Assembly (NCBI GenBank): GCA_017612755.1
Contig: JAGAFH010000037.1
Span: 1 to 7,442, forward strand
Origin: Clostridiales bacterium
Lineage (GTDB): Bacteria > Bacillota > Clostridia > Saccharofermentanales > Saccharofermentanaceae
Length of the DNA stretch: 7,442 nt
Direction: 5' to 3'
In this document: positions 1 through 6,454 of the stretch, one piece after another
Numbering within the stretch: position 1 is the stretch's first letter
How the letters are laid out: the number at the start of each line of letters is the position of its first letter
Position numbers and translations under genes: made by a program
Notes under the pieces: model-generated
Database searches by the model: none
Told to the model about the DNA's origin: nothing
Seen by the model: only the letters and a program-made list of their open reading frames with translations

Positions 1-66
1 ATCTACAGGAATAAAGCCAGAAAGAGAAGCGATGAGGAGTACAGGAACCGCTCGAAGATGCTGTAA
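1..66 (+). CDS. C-terminal 21 codons of an unidentified gene (partial)
   Basis: Frame 1 is open from the window edge and ends at TAA (64-66), giving a short, strongly charged tail that contains KARKRSDEEYRNRSKML. The start and nearly all of the protein lie outside the window, so no function can be assigned. A basic, Arg/Lys-rich C-terminus is common for a cytoplasmic tail or a nucleic-acid-facing end, but this is only composition. Frame 2 is also open here, so the frame choice rests on the plausible stop position just ahead of the ribosome binding site of the next gene. The stop is 8 nt before the GNAT start and overlaps its AAGGA, which suggests that the two genes are co-transcribed. Confidence 0.5.
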   Translation: MYRNKARKRSDEEYRNRSKML

Positions 67-74
67 GGATCCCA

Positions 75-542
75 ATGATAAGACGCGCTGAAGAAAAAGA
101 CATAAAAGATATCCTTTCCCTTTTATCCCAGGTCCTGGAGGTGCATCATAAGATACGCCCTGACCTTTTTAAGGGTAATTCCACCAAGTATACTGAAAGG
201 GAGCTTTCTGCCCTTATATCTTTAGACGACCGCCCAATATTCGTTTACGAGGATGAAGAAGGAAAAGTCAGAGGTTACGGTTTCTGCGTTATCCAGACCC
301 ATCCTGCAGACAATATCCTTACGGATATCAGGACCATCTATATCGACGATATCTGCGTAGATGAAAAAGCCAGGGGCCGGGGCGTGGGAAAAGCCATTTT
401 CAACTACATAAAAGAATATGCTAAAGATACCGGCTGCCACAATATCACTCTTAACGTATGGGAAGGAAATGACGGGGCAAAAGCATTCTATGATTCCCTG
501 GGATTTACACCCTACAAGTACGGTATGGAAGTTCTCTTATGA
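75..542 (+). CDS. GNAT-family N-acetyltransferase
   Basis: A 155-residue protein of normal single-domain GNAT length. The family transfers an acetyl group from acetyl-CoA to an amine; the substrate here cannot be read from the sequence. Strand beta-4 (about 88-96, IYIDDICVDE) leads into the acetyl-CoA pyrophosphate-binding motif A with R100-G101-R102-G103-V104-G105. The C-terminal motif B follows as N127-V128-W129-E130, then the AKAFYDSLGF helix-turn (135-144), typical of the family. It is a soluble cytoplasmic enzyme with no membrane segment or signal peptide. The ATG at 75 is preceded by AAGGA at 65-69, 5 nt away. It probably shares a transcript with the gene ending at 66. Its TGA (540-542) directly abuts the antisense TAA of the minus-strand gene, leaving no room for a terminator between them. 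The fold assignment is secure; the substrate is unknown. Confidence 0.9.
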   Translation: MIRRAEEKDIKDILSLLSQVLEVHHKIRPDLFKGNSTKYTERELSALISLDDRPIFVYEDEEGKVRGYGFCVIQTHPADNILTDIRTIYIDDICVDEKARGRGVGKAIFNYIKEYAKDTGCHNITLNVWEGNDGAKAFYDSLGFTPYKYGMEVLL

Positions 543-2906
543 TGCCTCTTCTATGAGAAGATCATCTACATAGAGAGCCAGTATCCTGCCGTCATCTTCA
601 TTCGTTCCCAGAGCCGCAGGTGATGTGGCATCGGGAAGATTAAACCTGAGTTCCACCCGTCCGTCTTCAGGCACTTCAAAGAAGAATACAAACTCATCCT
701 CATCATCCGTAAGTACCACCGTATCGTTTAAGACTCCGTTGACCTTAAGTTCGACAGTCTGCTCATCCCCTAAGACCTTATCAGTATCAAGGTTGCCGGT
801 AAGGATCGTTCCGGGAGCATATTCTTCCGTATCGATAAATATCGTAAGCTTGAATTCCGTTCCTGAGGTCCAGGCATTGTCATCTTCCACATAAAGGGTG
901 GTATCAAGGAAATCCCCGGAATTTCTGTCAGATCCCGCAAAGTTTATATATTCCCCGACTTCATAGAAGATCACCGGGCCAAGATACATAAACCTGAAAC
1001 TCTCTTTATTAGTATCAAGGGCGCTGTCACTGCCGTAGGACTGGGATGACCTGAGTTCAACGAAAAGGATATCATCATCCGGGATCAGATCCGGACTTAT
1101 AAGGAACCGGTTCTTCTTATCATATCTCATATCATCTTCTGCGATAGTCCTGACAAGGGTACCGTTGATATATATTTCCGTATTAAAGTCAGTTCCCGAT
1201 TTCTTATAAACGCTCCTTGAAGGCTCTATGACAAGTTCAAGGCCATACCTTTGTACTGAGTCACTGTTATTTACAGCCATAAACGCATCAGGCCTCAGCC
1301 AGCAGTAAGTCTCCGAGTCCTTATACATTCCGGATCCTCTGGGCACATCGTTGGACTCCCTGTAGTAATCGATCTTATCTGAAATGCTGTAGAGCCTGTA
1401 ACCCTTCTGAAGATCTATATACCAGACCTCCCCTTTCAGGTATTCCTTCATATCAAGGTCATTAATATCCAGGGCGTTAAGGTCATCATCAACGATAAGC
1501 CAGGAACCGTCCTTCAGCTTATTTAACGCTTCTTTACTGACGATTATCTTCCTTGAGTAGCCTTCACTGTCGAAAAAAGATACAGGGTCCTCGCTGTAGT
1601 AGAGTTCATGCTCGCAGCATCTGGAATAAAAGATACCCACAGGAGGATCATAGACTGAAGGACATGTGGAAAGCACAAGTTTTGCAAGAGGTGAAAAATC
1701 ATTCTGGCCGTAAACAAAAGGCCCCCACAGAAAAAGGCTCATAATAATGGCTGTCAGTACTGCGCTTAAGCCTGAAAGGACATGAAAGAGCTTATAGTTT
1801 CTGAAAGCAAAGTCGAAGTTCAGTACAAAGTAGAAGAACAGGACCGGAAAGATCCATACGCAGTATCTCATGATGCCGTTCATTCCGCAGTTGATCTGTC
1901 TTTCGAAAGCTACGATAAAGAGCATTCCCAGTACTGCCAGTACATAAAGGACCGTCTTTCGTAAGTTGACCTTAGTGATGAGGGATGCTATAGCGACTGC
2001 TGCAAAACCGATTACCATAACGGGAGCATATACGATGATCCCTATGTTGGGATCCATCACAAATGCTGCCATCTTCCGCAGAAGATCAGTAGTATCCGTA
2101 ACCTTATCGGCGATAACGCTGATGGTACCAAAGTGGATCAGGTTCATTGCCATGGGGACGAAGGCAGGAAGATAAAGGAAGCCGTAAGGAAGGATCTTCC
2201 TGCAAAGGAAAGGCACCTTCTTTTTTTCGTTCTTTGAAGCAACAGATACATCGATAATATGATCTATGCCAATCATCATTCCCAGGGGCAGGATGCCAAG
2301 ATTCTGGATAGCGGCTATGGACACCATGAGTATGGCGATATCACGCCTTTTGTTATGCCAGAATACAAGGCCCATACAGCAGAAAGCGAAGATATACACT
2401 TCCGTGTGGACCCAGGATATATATAAGAACGCAGGACTTAAAAGTATCAGGAGCACCAGGCACAGTTTCTTGATATCATCGGTCTTAAGAAACAGGAGCG
2501 TAACTGATGCCGCCGCGATCATAAGGATCAGATTAAAGATAAAGAAGGAGTATGTGGGATCATACCCCAGTCTGAAAAGGAGCATCCTCAGAGGGAGCAC
2601 CAGTACCGAATAGAATCCGAAGTGGTTACAGTAGGCCTTCCCGTCTTTATCGGGGGTAAGATCCGAATACTTATCGTAGGCCCTGTTGTCATCAAAGACC
2701 CTGGCCGTATCTTCCACATCCTGAGGAGTTACTTCGAAGGATAAGTGGTTTCTGAAGGAAGTGGTCTGGAACATATACTCATAGCCGTCTCCGTAAACAG
2801 AAGCGGGAAGGCTCTTTATATAAAAGCATCCCGCTATCAGATAGACCGCGATGATGATCCAGGAAATAAGAGTTATCTTTGAAATGCCCTCTTTTTTCTT
2901 GTCCAT
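537..2906 (-). CDS. GT-C-type polytopic membrane glycosyltransferase-like protein with duplicated C-terminal beta-domain
   Basis: A 789-residue protein. Residues 11-31 form a first membrane segment, followed by a long loop containing YGDGYEY (38-44); an Asp in this first outer loop is the usual catalytic position in GT-C enzymes that use polyprenyl-linked sugars. Roughly ten more hydrophobic segments lie between 97 and 396 (about 97-113, 119-140, 145-162, 166-184, 187-215, 237-256, 286-310, 317-335, 345-363, 373-396). GIMRYCVWIFP (344-354) resembles the RY-containing segment of such enzymes. From about 400 to the end it is hydrophilic and probably extracytoplasmic, with two related beta-rich units (about 526-648 and 649-789). 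The start immediately follows the gtrA stop (TAAATG), with AAGGAAGGG just upstream inside gtrA. Gene neighbours point to transfer of a flipped lipid-linked sugar onto a surface polymer, perhaps Galf. The family-level call is moderate; donor and acceptor are inference. Confidence 0.72.
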   Translation of the reverse strand: MDKKKEGISKITLISWIIIAVYLIAGCFYIKSLPASVYGDGYEYMFQTTSFRNHLSFEVTPQDVEDTARVFDDNRAYDKYSDLTPDKDGKAYCNHFGFYSVLVLPLRMLLFRLGYDPTYSFFIFNLILMIAAASVTLLFLKTDDIKKLCLVLLILLSPAFLYISWVHTEVYIFAFCCMGLVFWHNKRRDIAILMVSIAAIQNLGILPLGMMIGIDHIIDVSVASKNEKKKVPFLCRKILPYGFLYLPAFVPMAMNLIHFGTISVIADKVTDTTDLLRKMAAFVMDPNIGIIVYAPVMVIGFAAVAIASLITKVNLRKTVLYVLAVLGMLFIVAFERQINCGMNGIMRYCVWIFPVLFFYFVLNFDFAFRNYKLFHVLSGLSAVLTAIIMSLFLWGPFVYGQNDFSPLAKLVLSTCPSVYDPPVGIFYSRCCEHELYYSEDPVSFFDSEGYSRKIIVSKEALNKLKDGSWLIVDDDLNALDINDLDMKEYLKGEVWYIDLQKGYRLYSISDKIDYYRESNDVPRGSGMYKDSETYCWLRPDAFMAVNNSDSVQRYGLELVIEPSRSVYKKSGTDFNTEIYINGTLVRTIAEDDMRYDKKNRFLISPDLIPDDDILFVELRSSQSYGSDSALDTNKESFRFMYLGPVIFYEVGEYINFAGSDRNSGDFLDTTLYVEDDNAWTSGTEFKLTIFIDTEEYAPGTILTGNLDTDKVLGDEQTVELKVNGVLNDTVVLTDDEDEFVFFFEVPEDGRVELRFNLPDATSPAALGTNEDDGRILALYVDDLLIEEAS

Positions 2907-3332
2907 TTACCCTTCCTTTTTCTTTGCGAATATTATGAGCTTGCTGGCCACATAGTTTAATACGATGACCATGATATTAGCAATAGCCTTGATGATCATA
3001 TCATTAAATCCGAGAACGTCGATGAATATCCACATAAAGAGGGTCTCTGCACCCAGGGTGGCAAGACGGCATGTAAAGAAGGAGATGACTTCCCTGATGA
3101 TGCCATTCCTGTCTTTGACCCGGCTTTCAAATACCCATTTTCTGTTAGTAATGTATGCAAAAGTACAGCTTATGATCCATGCGATAATATTTGAAGGGAC
3201 TGTCGCCAGACCTAAAGGATGGGCAAATACCCAGAAGGAGATGATATTGACGACAGTCGTAAGGACGCCGAATATCAGATACATGATCACGCTTTTATAT
3301 TTGATGAAAAGTCCTTTTATCCTTCCGGTCAT
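2907..3332 (-). CDS. GtrA-family small membrane protein (putative lipid-linked sugar flippase)
   Basis: A 141-residue protein with four membrane segments (about 13-37, 43-64, 81-105, 113-136), the normal GtrA size and topology. Diagnostic motifs are FGVLTTVVN (21-29), NRKWVF (63-68) after the second segment, and NYVASKLIIF (126-135) in the last. GtrA proteins are thought to move undecaprenyl-phosphate-linked sugars across the cytoplasmic membrane for an outer-face transferase. I prefer the ATG at 3332. It overlaps the glf stop as ATGA and has GGAGAAGGA 7 nt upstream, whereas an in-frame ATG at 3350 would add six residues (MEKDQR) but has no ribosome binding site. The ATGA arrangement indicates translational coupling to glf. 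The downstream GT-C gene starts with no gap, so flippase and transferase are very probably made together. The family call is strong; the sugar carried is inferred from glf. Confidence 0.87.
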   Translation of the reverse strand: MTGRIKGLFIKYKSVIMYLIFGVLTTVVNIISFWVFAHPLGLATVPSNIIAWIISCTFAYITNRKWVFESRVKDRNGIIREVISFFTCRLATLGAETLFMWIFIDVLGFNDMIIKAIANIMVIVLNYVASKLIIFAKKKEG

Positions 3333-4432
3333 CCGTTGATCCTTCTCCATGAGACTTCAAGGGCTCTCTTAACTACCACATCCATATCGTAATACTTATA
3401 TTCGCCCAGTCTTCCGCCGAAGATAACATTCTTCTCCTCATCTGCCAGGGCTCTGTACTTTTCGTAAAGTTCGGAGTTTTTATCATCATTTACGGGATAG
3501 TAGGGCTCATCCCCCTTTTCCCAGCTCTTGGAATACTCCTTGCTGATGACAGTCTTTTCCTGGGTTCCGAATTCAAAATGCTTATGTTCGATGATCCTCG
3601 TGTAAGGAGTCTCGCTGTCTGTGTAGTTGATGACTGCATTTCCCTGAAAATTGGGAATATCGAGGACTTCTGTCTCGAACCTGACGGTCCTGTATTCAAG
3701 AGGTCCGAACCTGAAGTCGTAAAAAGCATCGATGGGGCCGGTGTAAACTATGGTCTTTGCCTTCTTATCAAGCTCTTCCCTGTTCTTCAGATAATCACAG
3801 TTGAGCTTTACATCGATACCCTCCAGGATATTTTCGACCATCTTTGTATAACCGCCGTTAGGAATGCCCTGATAGAGGGCGTTAAAGTAGTTATTGTCGA
3901 AAGTAAACCTTACGGGAAGCCTTTTTATTATAAAGCTGGGAAGCTCTGAGCAGGGCCTTCCCCACTGCTTCATGGTATATCCTTTGATGAGCTTTTCGTA
4001 GATATCCTTTCCCACCAGGCTTATGGCCTGTTCCTCAAGGTTCTTGGGCTCTGTGATACCGGATGCTTCACGCTGTTCGTTTATCTTGTCGTAGGCCTCC
4101 TGAGGGGTGGTAACGCCCCACATCTTATTGAAGGTATACATGTTAAAAGGCAGAGAATACAGTTCCCCCTTGTAGTTGGCTACGGGAGAATTGGTATATC
4201 TGTTAAACTCGGCGAACCTTCCCACATATTCCCAGACTGTCCTGTCGTTGGTATGGAATATATGGGCTCCGTATTTGTGGACGTTTATGCCTTCAACGTT
4301 TTCTGTATATATATTTCCGGCTATATGGTCCCTTTTGTCGATAACAAGGACCTTAAAGCCTGCATCTGTCATCTGCCTGGCGAAAACGGATCCGAAAAGA
4401 CCCGCTCCCACAACAAGATAATCGTAGAACAT
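3329..4432 (-). CDS. glf: UDP-galactopyranose mutase
   Basis: A 367-residue flavoenzyme, the usual bacterial Glf length, that converts UDP-galactopyranose to UDP-galactofuranose in the cytoplasm. The N-terminal FAD-binding fold shows VVGAGLFGS (G9, G11, G14), then IDKRDHIAGN (31-40) and the signature HKYGAHIFHT (52-61). The active-site region contains GYTMKQWGRP (151-160), R171 in IIKRLPVRF, YTRIIEHKHF (278-287, with R279), QEKTVISKEY (291-300), PYYPV (310-314) and the C-terminal FGGRLGEYKYYDMD (338-351). R171, R279, R341 and the Tyr residues near 311 and 346-347 correspond to conserved substrate and diphosphate contacts of the family. No frameshift or missing motif is seen. The start has AAGGAG 7 nt upstream, lying across the leuA stop; only 4 nt separate the two genes. 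A near-consensus promoter sits about 30 nt upstream, inside leuA. The product supplies Galf for a surface glycan, which fits the downstream gtrA and GT-C genes. Confidence 0.96.
   Translation of the reverse strand: MFYDYLVVGAGLFGSVFARQMTDAGFKVLVIDKRDHIAGNIYTENVEGINVHKYGAHIFHTNDRTVWEYVGRFAEFNRYTNSPVANYKGELYSLPFNMYTFNKMWGVTTPQEAYDKINEQREASGITEPKNLEEQAISLVGKDIYEKLIKGYTMKQWGRPCSELPSFIIKRLPVRFTFDNNYFNALYQGIPNGGYTKMVENILEGIDVKLNCDYLKNREELDKKAKTIVYTGPIDAFYDFRFGPLEYRTVRFETEVLDIPNFQGNAVINYTDSETPYTRIIEHKHFEFGTQEKTVISKEYSKSWEKGDEPYYPVNDDKNSELYEKYRALADEEKNVIFGGRLGEYKYYDMDVVVKRALEVSWRRING
3340..3348 (-). promoter_or_regulatory. Ribosome binding site deciding the gtrA start
   Basis: On the minus strand GGAGAAGGA lies 7 nt before the ATG at 3332-3330, within the last codons of glf. 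It overlaps the first codons of the longer reading (ATG at 3350), which itself has no Shine-Dalgarno sequence. It therefore supports the shorter, ATGA-overlapping start. Confidence 0.7.
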
Positions 4433-4436
4433 AGAA

Positions 4437-6101
4437 TCACTCCTTGATCATTCTGTTGAACGCACTTATTATAGCACGAACAGATGATTTTGTTACCGAA
4501 CTGGACACTCCGGCACCAAGGAATATCTTATCGTCCGACTTCCTCCTTATCTCGATATATGTGATAGCGGCAGAATCCGTACCGCTCTTCATGGCATGCT
4601 CAGAATACATATTGATGGAGAAAGCGATTCCGGTATATTCCGAGAATCCGTTGACAAAAGCGTCAAGGAGACCGTTTCCTTTTCCGCTGATGTTCTCCTT
4701 TTTACCGTTAACGCTGATCACTGCCTCAACTTCTGATCTCTTATCTCCTATGGCATGCTCGGTGAAAGACTCCAGTCCGTAGGGAGCCAGAACATTTATG
4801 TAGTTATCGTCAAACAGCTCAAAGACCTGCTGGGGCAGAAGTTCCGTCTCATTTGTATCCGTCTCCTGCTTGATCACATTCAGGAAATCACGCTGGAAGC
4901 TCTTGGGCAGGATGATACCGAAATATGTTTCCAGAACATAAGCCACACCGCCTCTTCCGGACTGGCTGTTGATCCTGATGATAGGCTCGTAGTCCCTTCC
5001 CACGTCTGCAGGATCGATAGGCAGATAAGGAACTGCCCATACTTCGGAAGACCTTTCCTGCATCTTCTTCTTTCCTTTATTGATGGCATCCTGATGGGAG
5101 CCGGAGAAGGCCGTAAACACCAGTTTCCCTGCCCAGGGATGTCTGGGAGGCACTTTCATGCCCGTACATTCCTCATAGATATCGATACATCTGTTGATAT
5201 TTGAAAAATCAAGGCCCGGATCTATCCCGTGCATCAGCATGTTGATGGCCAGAGTGATTATATCCACATTACCTGTCCTCTCACCGTTTCCGAACAGGGT
5301 ACCTTCCACCCTGTCAGCTCCCGCCAGGATACCCAGTTCGGAAGAAGCTACTGCCGTTCCCCTGTCATTATGGGTATGCAGGGATACGATGATCTCATCC
5401 CTCCACTTTGTATGGGTACAGAAATACTCGATCATGTCCGCATAGACATTGGGCATGGTATATTCAACTGTTTCCGGCAGATTGATGATCGCCTTATTCT
5501 CTTTTGAAGGCTGCCAGACATCCAGAACGGCATCACAGATCTCCACCGCAAAATCAGGTTCTGTGGAGGAATAGCTCTCAGGGGAATATTCTAAGATCCA
5601 GTTGGTACCGCTTTGGTCCTGGTCGATATAATCCTTGATCATCTTTGCACCTTCAACAGCCAGGTCGATGCATTCCTTCTTTCCAAAGTCAAATACCACG
5701 TCTCTCTGGAGGGTGCTGGTAGAGTTATACAGATGGATGACCACATTCTTTGCACCGTAAACCGCATCCATAGTCTTGTCAATGATATGAGACCTGGACT
5801 GGGTCAGTACCTGAATAGCCACATCATCCGGTATCAGATCATTATCGATAAGATGACGGCAGAAGTTATAATCCGTTTCCGAAGCAGCCGGGAAACCGAT
5901 CTCTATGGTCTTAAATCCGATCTCTGTCAGATACTCAAAGAACTCCAGTTTCTGGTCAAGGTTCATAGGGACTTCCAGAGCCTGGTTTCCGTCCCTTAAG
6001 TCTACGGAACACCAGATGGGAGCTTTGGTCATCTTATTTGACGGCCATTTTCTGTTCTCCAGTTCCACTTCAGGAAACTTTTGATACTTTCTGCTGTTCA
6101 T
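4437..6101 (-). CDS. leuA: 2-isopropylmalate synthase, long (yeast/actinobacterial-type) form
   Basis: A 554-residue cytoplasmic enzyme that condenses acetyl-CoA with 2-ketoisovalerate, the first committed step of leucine synthesis. The TIM-barrel catalytic domain (about 25-330) has the DLRDGNQAL signature (34-42, R36 and D37 of the active site and metal site), the HxH metal motif SLHTHNDRG (240-248, H242 and H244) and LFGNGERTGNVD (269-280). Length and the opening RKWPSNKMTKAPIWCSVDLRDGNQ-type region match the LeuA2/TIGR00970 class rather than the shorter enterobacterial form. The C-terminal LeuA regulatory domain (about 435-554) carries GKGNGLLDAF (473-482) and GAGVSSSVTKSSV (529-541), where leucine feedback binds in relatives. 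The ATG has AAGGAGG 7 nt upstream. A Leu T-box leader precedes it, giving transcriptional as well as probable allosteric control. It is the first gene of a tight series running into glf, 4 nt downstream. Homocitrate or citramalate synthase is unlikely given this context. Confidence 0.96.
   Translation of the reverse strand: MNSRKYQKFPEVELENRKWPSNKMTKAPIWCSVDLRDGNQALEVPMNLDQKLEFFEYLTEIGFKTIEIGFPAASETDYNFCRHLIDNDLIPDDVAIQVLTQSRSHIIDKTMDAVYGAKNVVIHLYNSTSTLQRDVVFDFGKKECIDLAVEGAKMIKDYIDQDQSGTNWILEYSPESYSSTEPDFAVEICDAVLDVWQPSKENKAIINLPETVEYTMPNVYADMIEYFCTHTKWRDEIIVSLHTHNDRGTAVASSELGILAGADRVEGTLFGNGERTGNVDIITLAINMLMHGIDPGLDFSNINRCIDIYEECTGMKVPPRHPWAGKLVFTAFSGSHQDAINKGKKKMQERSSEVWAVPYLPIDPADVGRDYEPIIRINSQSGRGGVAYVLETYFGIILPKSFQRDFLNVIKQETDTNETELLPQQVFELFDDNYINVLAPYGLESFTEHAIGDKRSEVEAVISVNGKKENISGKGNGLLDAFVNGFSEYTGIAFSINMYSEHAMKSGTDSAAITYIEIRRKSDDKIFLGAGVSSSVTKSSVRAIISAFNRMIKE
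4468..4496 (-). promoter_or_regulatory. Candidate internal promoter for glf, inside the 3' end of leuA
   Basis: On the minus strand an exact TATAAT (4473-4468) is preceded by TGC, making a perfect extended -10 (TGCTATAAT). GTAACA (4496-4491, four of six matches to TTGACA) lies exactly 17 bp upstream. The predicted start, near 4461, would give a glf leader of about 30 nt that keeps the AAGGAG site. The element lies in leuA codons for the segment around TKSSVRAIISA, so part of its match could be chance in coding DNA. It would let glf-gtrA-GT-C be transcribed independently of the leuA T-box. Confidence 0.55.
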
Positions 6102-6121
6102 GGTCTTGCCTCCTTGCGATA

Positions 6122-6382
6122 CAAAACGACCCTTCGTCCTCTTAGAGACGAAGGGTCGTTCGCGGTACCACTCTAATTCACCTTTTACTTCGGTGCACTC
6201 ACCGGATACGGGATATTCATCCGATATCCTGTCCTTTTATCGGTGGACCTCCGGCCTGTCCTACTTTATCCTTACGGATGTTCAGATGGCAGCTCCGGGG
6301 CGAGTTCCCTGTCTTTTGCTTCACTGCCTCGCACCAACCGGCAGTTCTCTGTGCAAGCTCTGGGACGGTACTGTTCCCCATC
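6122..6382 (-). promoter_or_regulatory. T-box riboswitch, leucine (CTC specifier), controlling leuA
   Basis: On the minus strand the T-box core AGAGTGGTACCGCG (6174-6161) carries the UGGU that pairs with the acceptor end of uncharged tRNA. Stem I spans 6382-6285 (GATGG pairs with CCATC). It includes an AGTA turn (6372-6369), the conserved AGAGA (6350-6346) and a distal hairpin ACTGCC/GGCAGT around an 11-nt loop (6345-6323). Opposite the AGTA, GAACTCG exposes CTC (6304-6302), a Leu codon, as specifier. Further hairpins lie between: GGATAT/ATATCC (6229-6211) and CGGTG/CACCG (6204-6191, a stem III candidate). In the antiterminator, TTAGAG (6176-6171) pairs with CTCTAA (6147-6142) and GCG (6163-6161) with CGT (6150-6148), flanking the tRNA-binding bulge. 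This is mutually exclusive with the terminator. Uncharged tRNA-Leu should switch leuA on. The leader fills the roughly 350-nt gap before leuA. Confidence 0.95.
6123..6160 (-). terminator. Intrinsic terminator of the leuA T-box
   Basis: On the minus strand AACGACCCTTCGTC (6160-6147) is perfectly complementary to GACGAAGGGTCGTT (6138-6125), a 14-bp stem with an 8-nt loop. Its 3' end runs into a short T run (6126-6123). The 5' arm shares bases 6150-6147 with the antiterminator, so only one of the two structures can form. The leuA ribosome binding site lies just downstream and outside the hairpin, so control acts at transcription rather than translation. Confidence 0.93.
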
Positions 6383-6408
6383 AACGCTTAGATTATTCAG
6401 TTATGGCA

Positions 6409-6437
6409 ATATTAGCAAAATGCCGGCCAATGGTCAA
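6409..6437 (-). promoter_or_regulatory. Promoter of the leuA T-box leader
   Basis: On the minus strand TTGACC (6437-6432, five of six matches to the -35 consensus) and TAATAT (6414-6409) are separated by exactly 17 bp. Transcription would begin near 6402, about 20 nt before the start of T-box stem I, giving a leader of about 300 nt. The -35 lies only 11 nt beyond the stop codon of the upstream minus-strand gene and inside an inverted repeat. Confidence 0.75.
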
Positions 6438-6454
6438 TATCAGTAATATTAACC
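6432..6454 (-). repeat. Inverted repeat overlapping an upstream stop codon and the leuA -35
   Basis: Read on the minus strand, GGTTAATAT (6454-6446) pairs with ATATTGACC (6440-6432) over 9 bp with one G-T wobble and a 5-base centre TACTG. It spans the TAA of the upstream gene (6451-6449) and the whole -35 hexamer of the leuA promoter. No T-tract follows, so it is not a standard intrinsic terminator. It could be a transcript-end hairpin, an operator, or chance in AT-rich sequence. Confidence 0.45.

Noticed and set aside
541..566. Small hairpin TCTTCT-ATG-AGAAGA just after the GNAT stop, as a terminator
   Set aside because: Only a 6-bp stem with a 3-base loop and no T-tract on either strand; it lies in codons of the GT-C gene.
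2965..3339. 124-codon plus-strand frame opposite gtrA
   Set aside because: An antisense shadow of a GtrA gene whose motifs (NRKWVF, NYVASKLIIF) are intact.
5613..5999. 128-codon plus-strand frame (and other plus-strand frames at 4444-5507)
   Set aside because: Antisense to conserved leuA coding sequence; no plausible protein family or start signal.
6432..6454. Inverted repeat read as an intrinsic terminator of the Tyr-rich gene
   Set aside because: The stem is AT-rich with a wobble pair and is followed by a G/C-rich stretch rather than a T run; listed only as a repeat.
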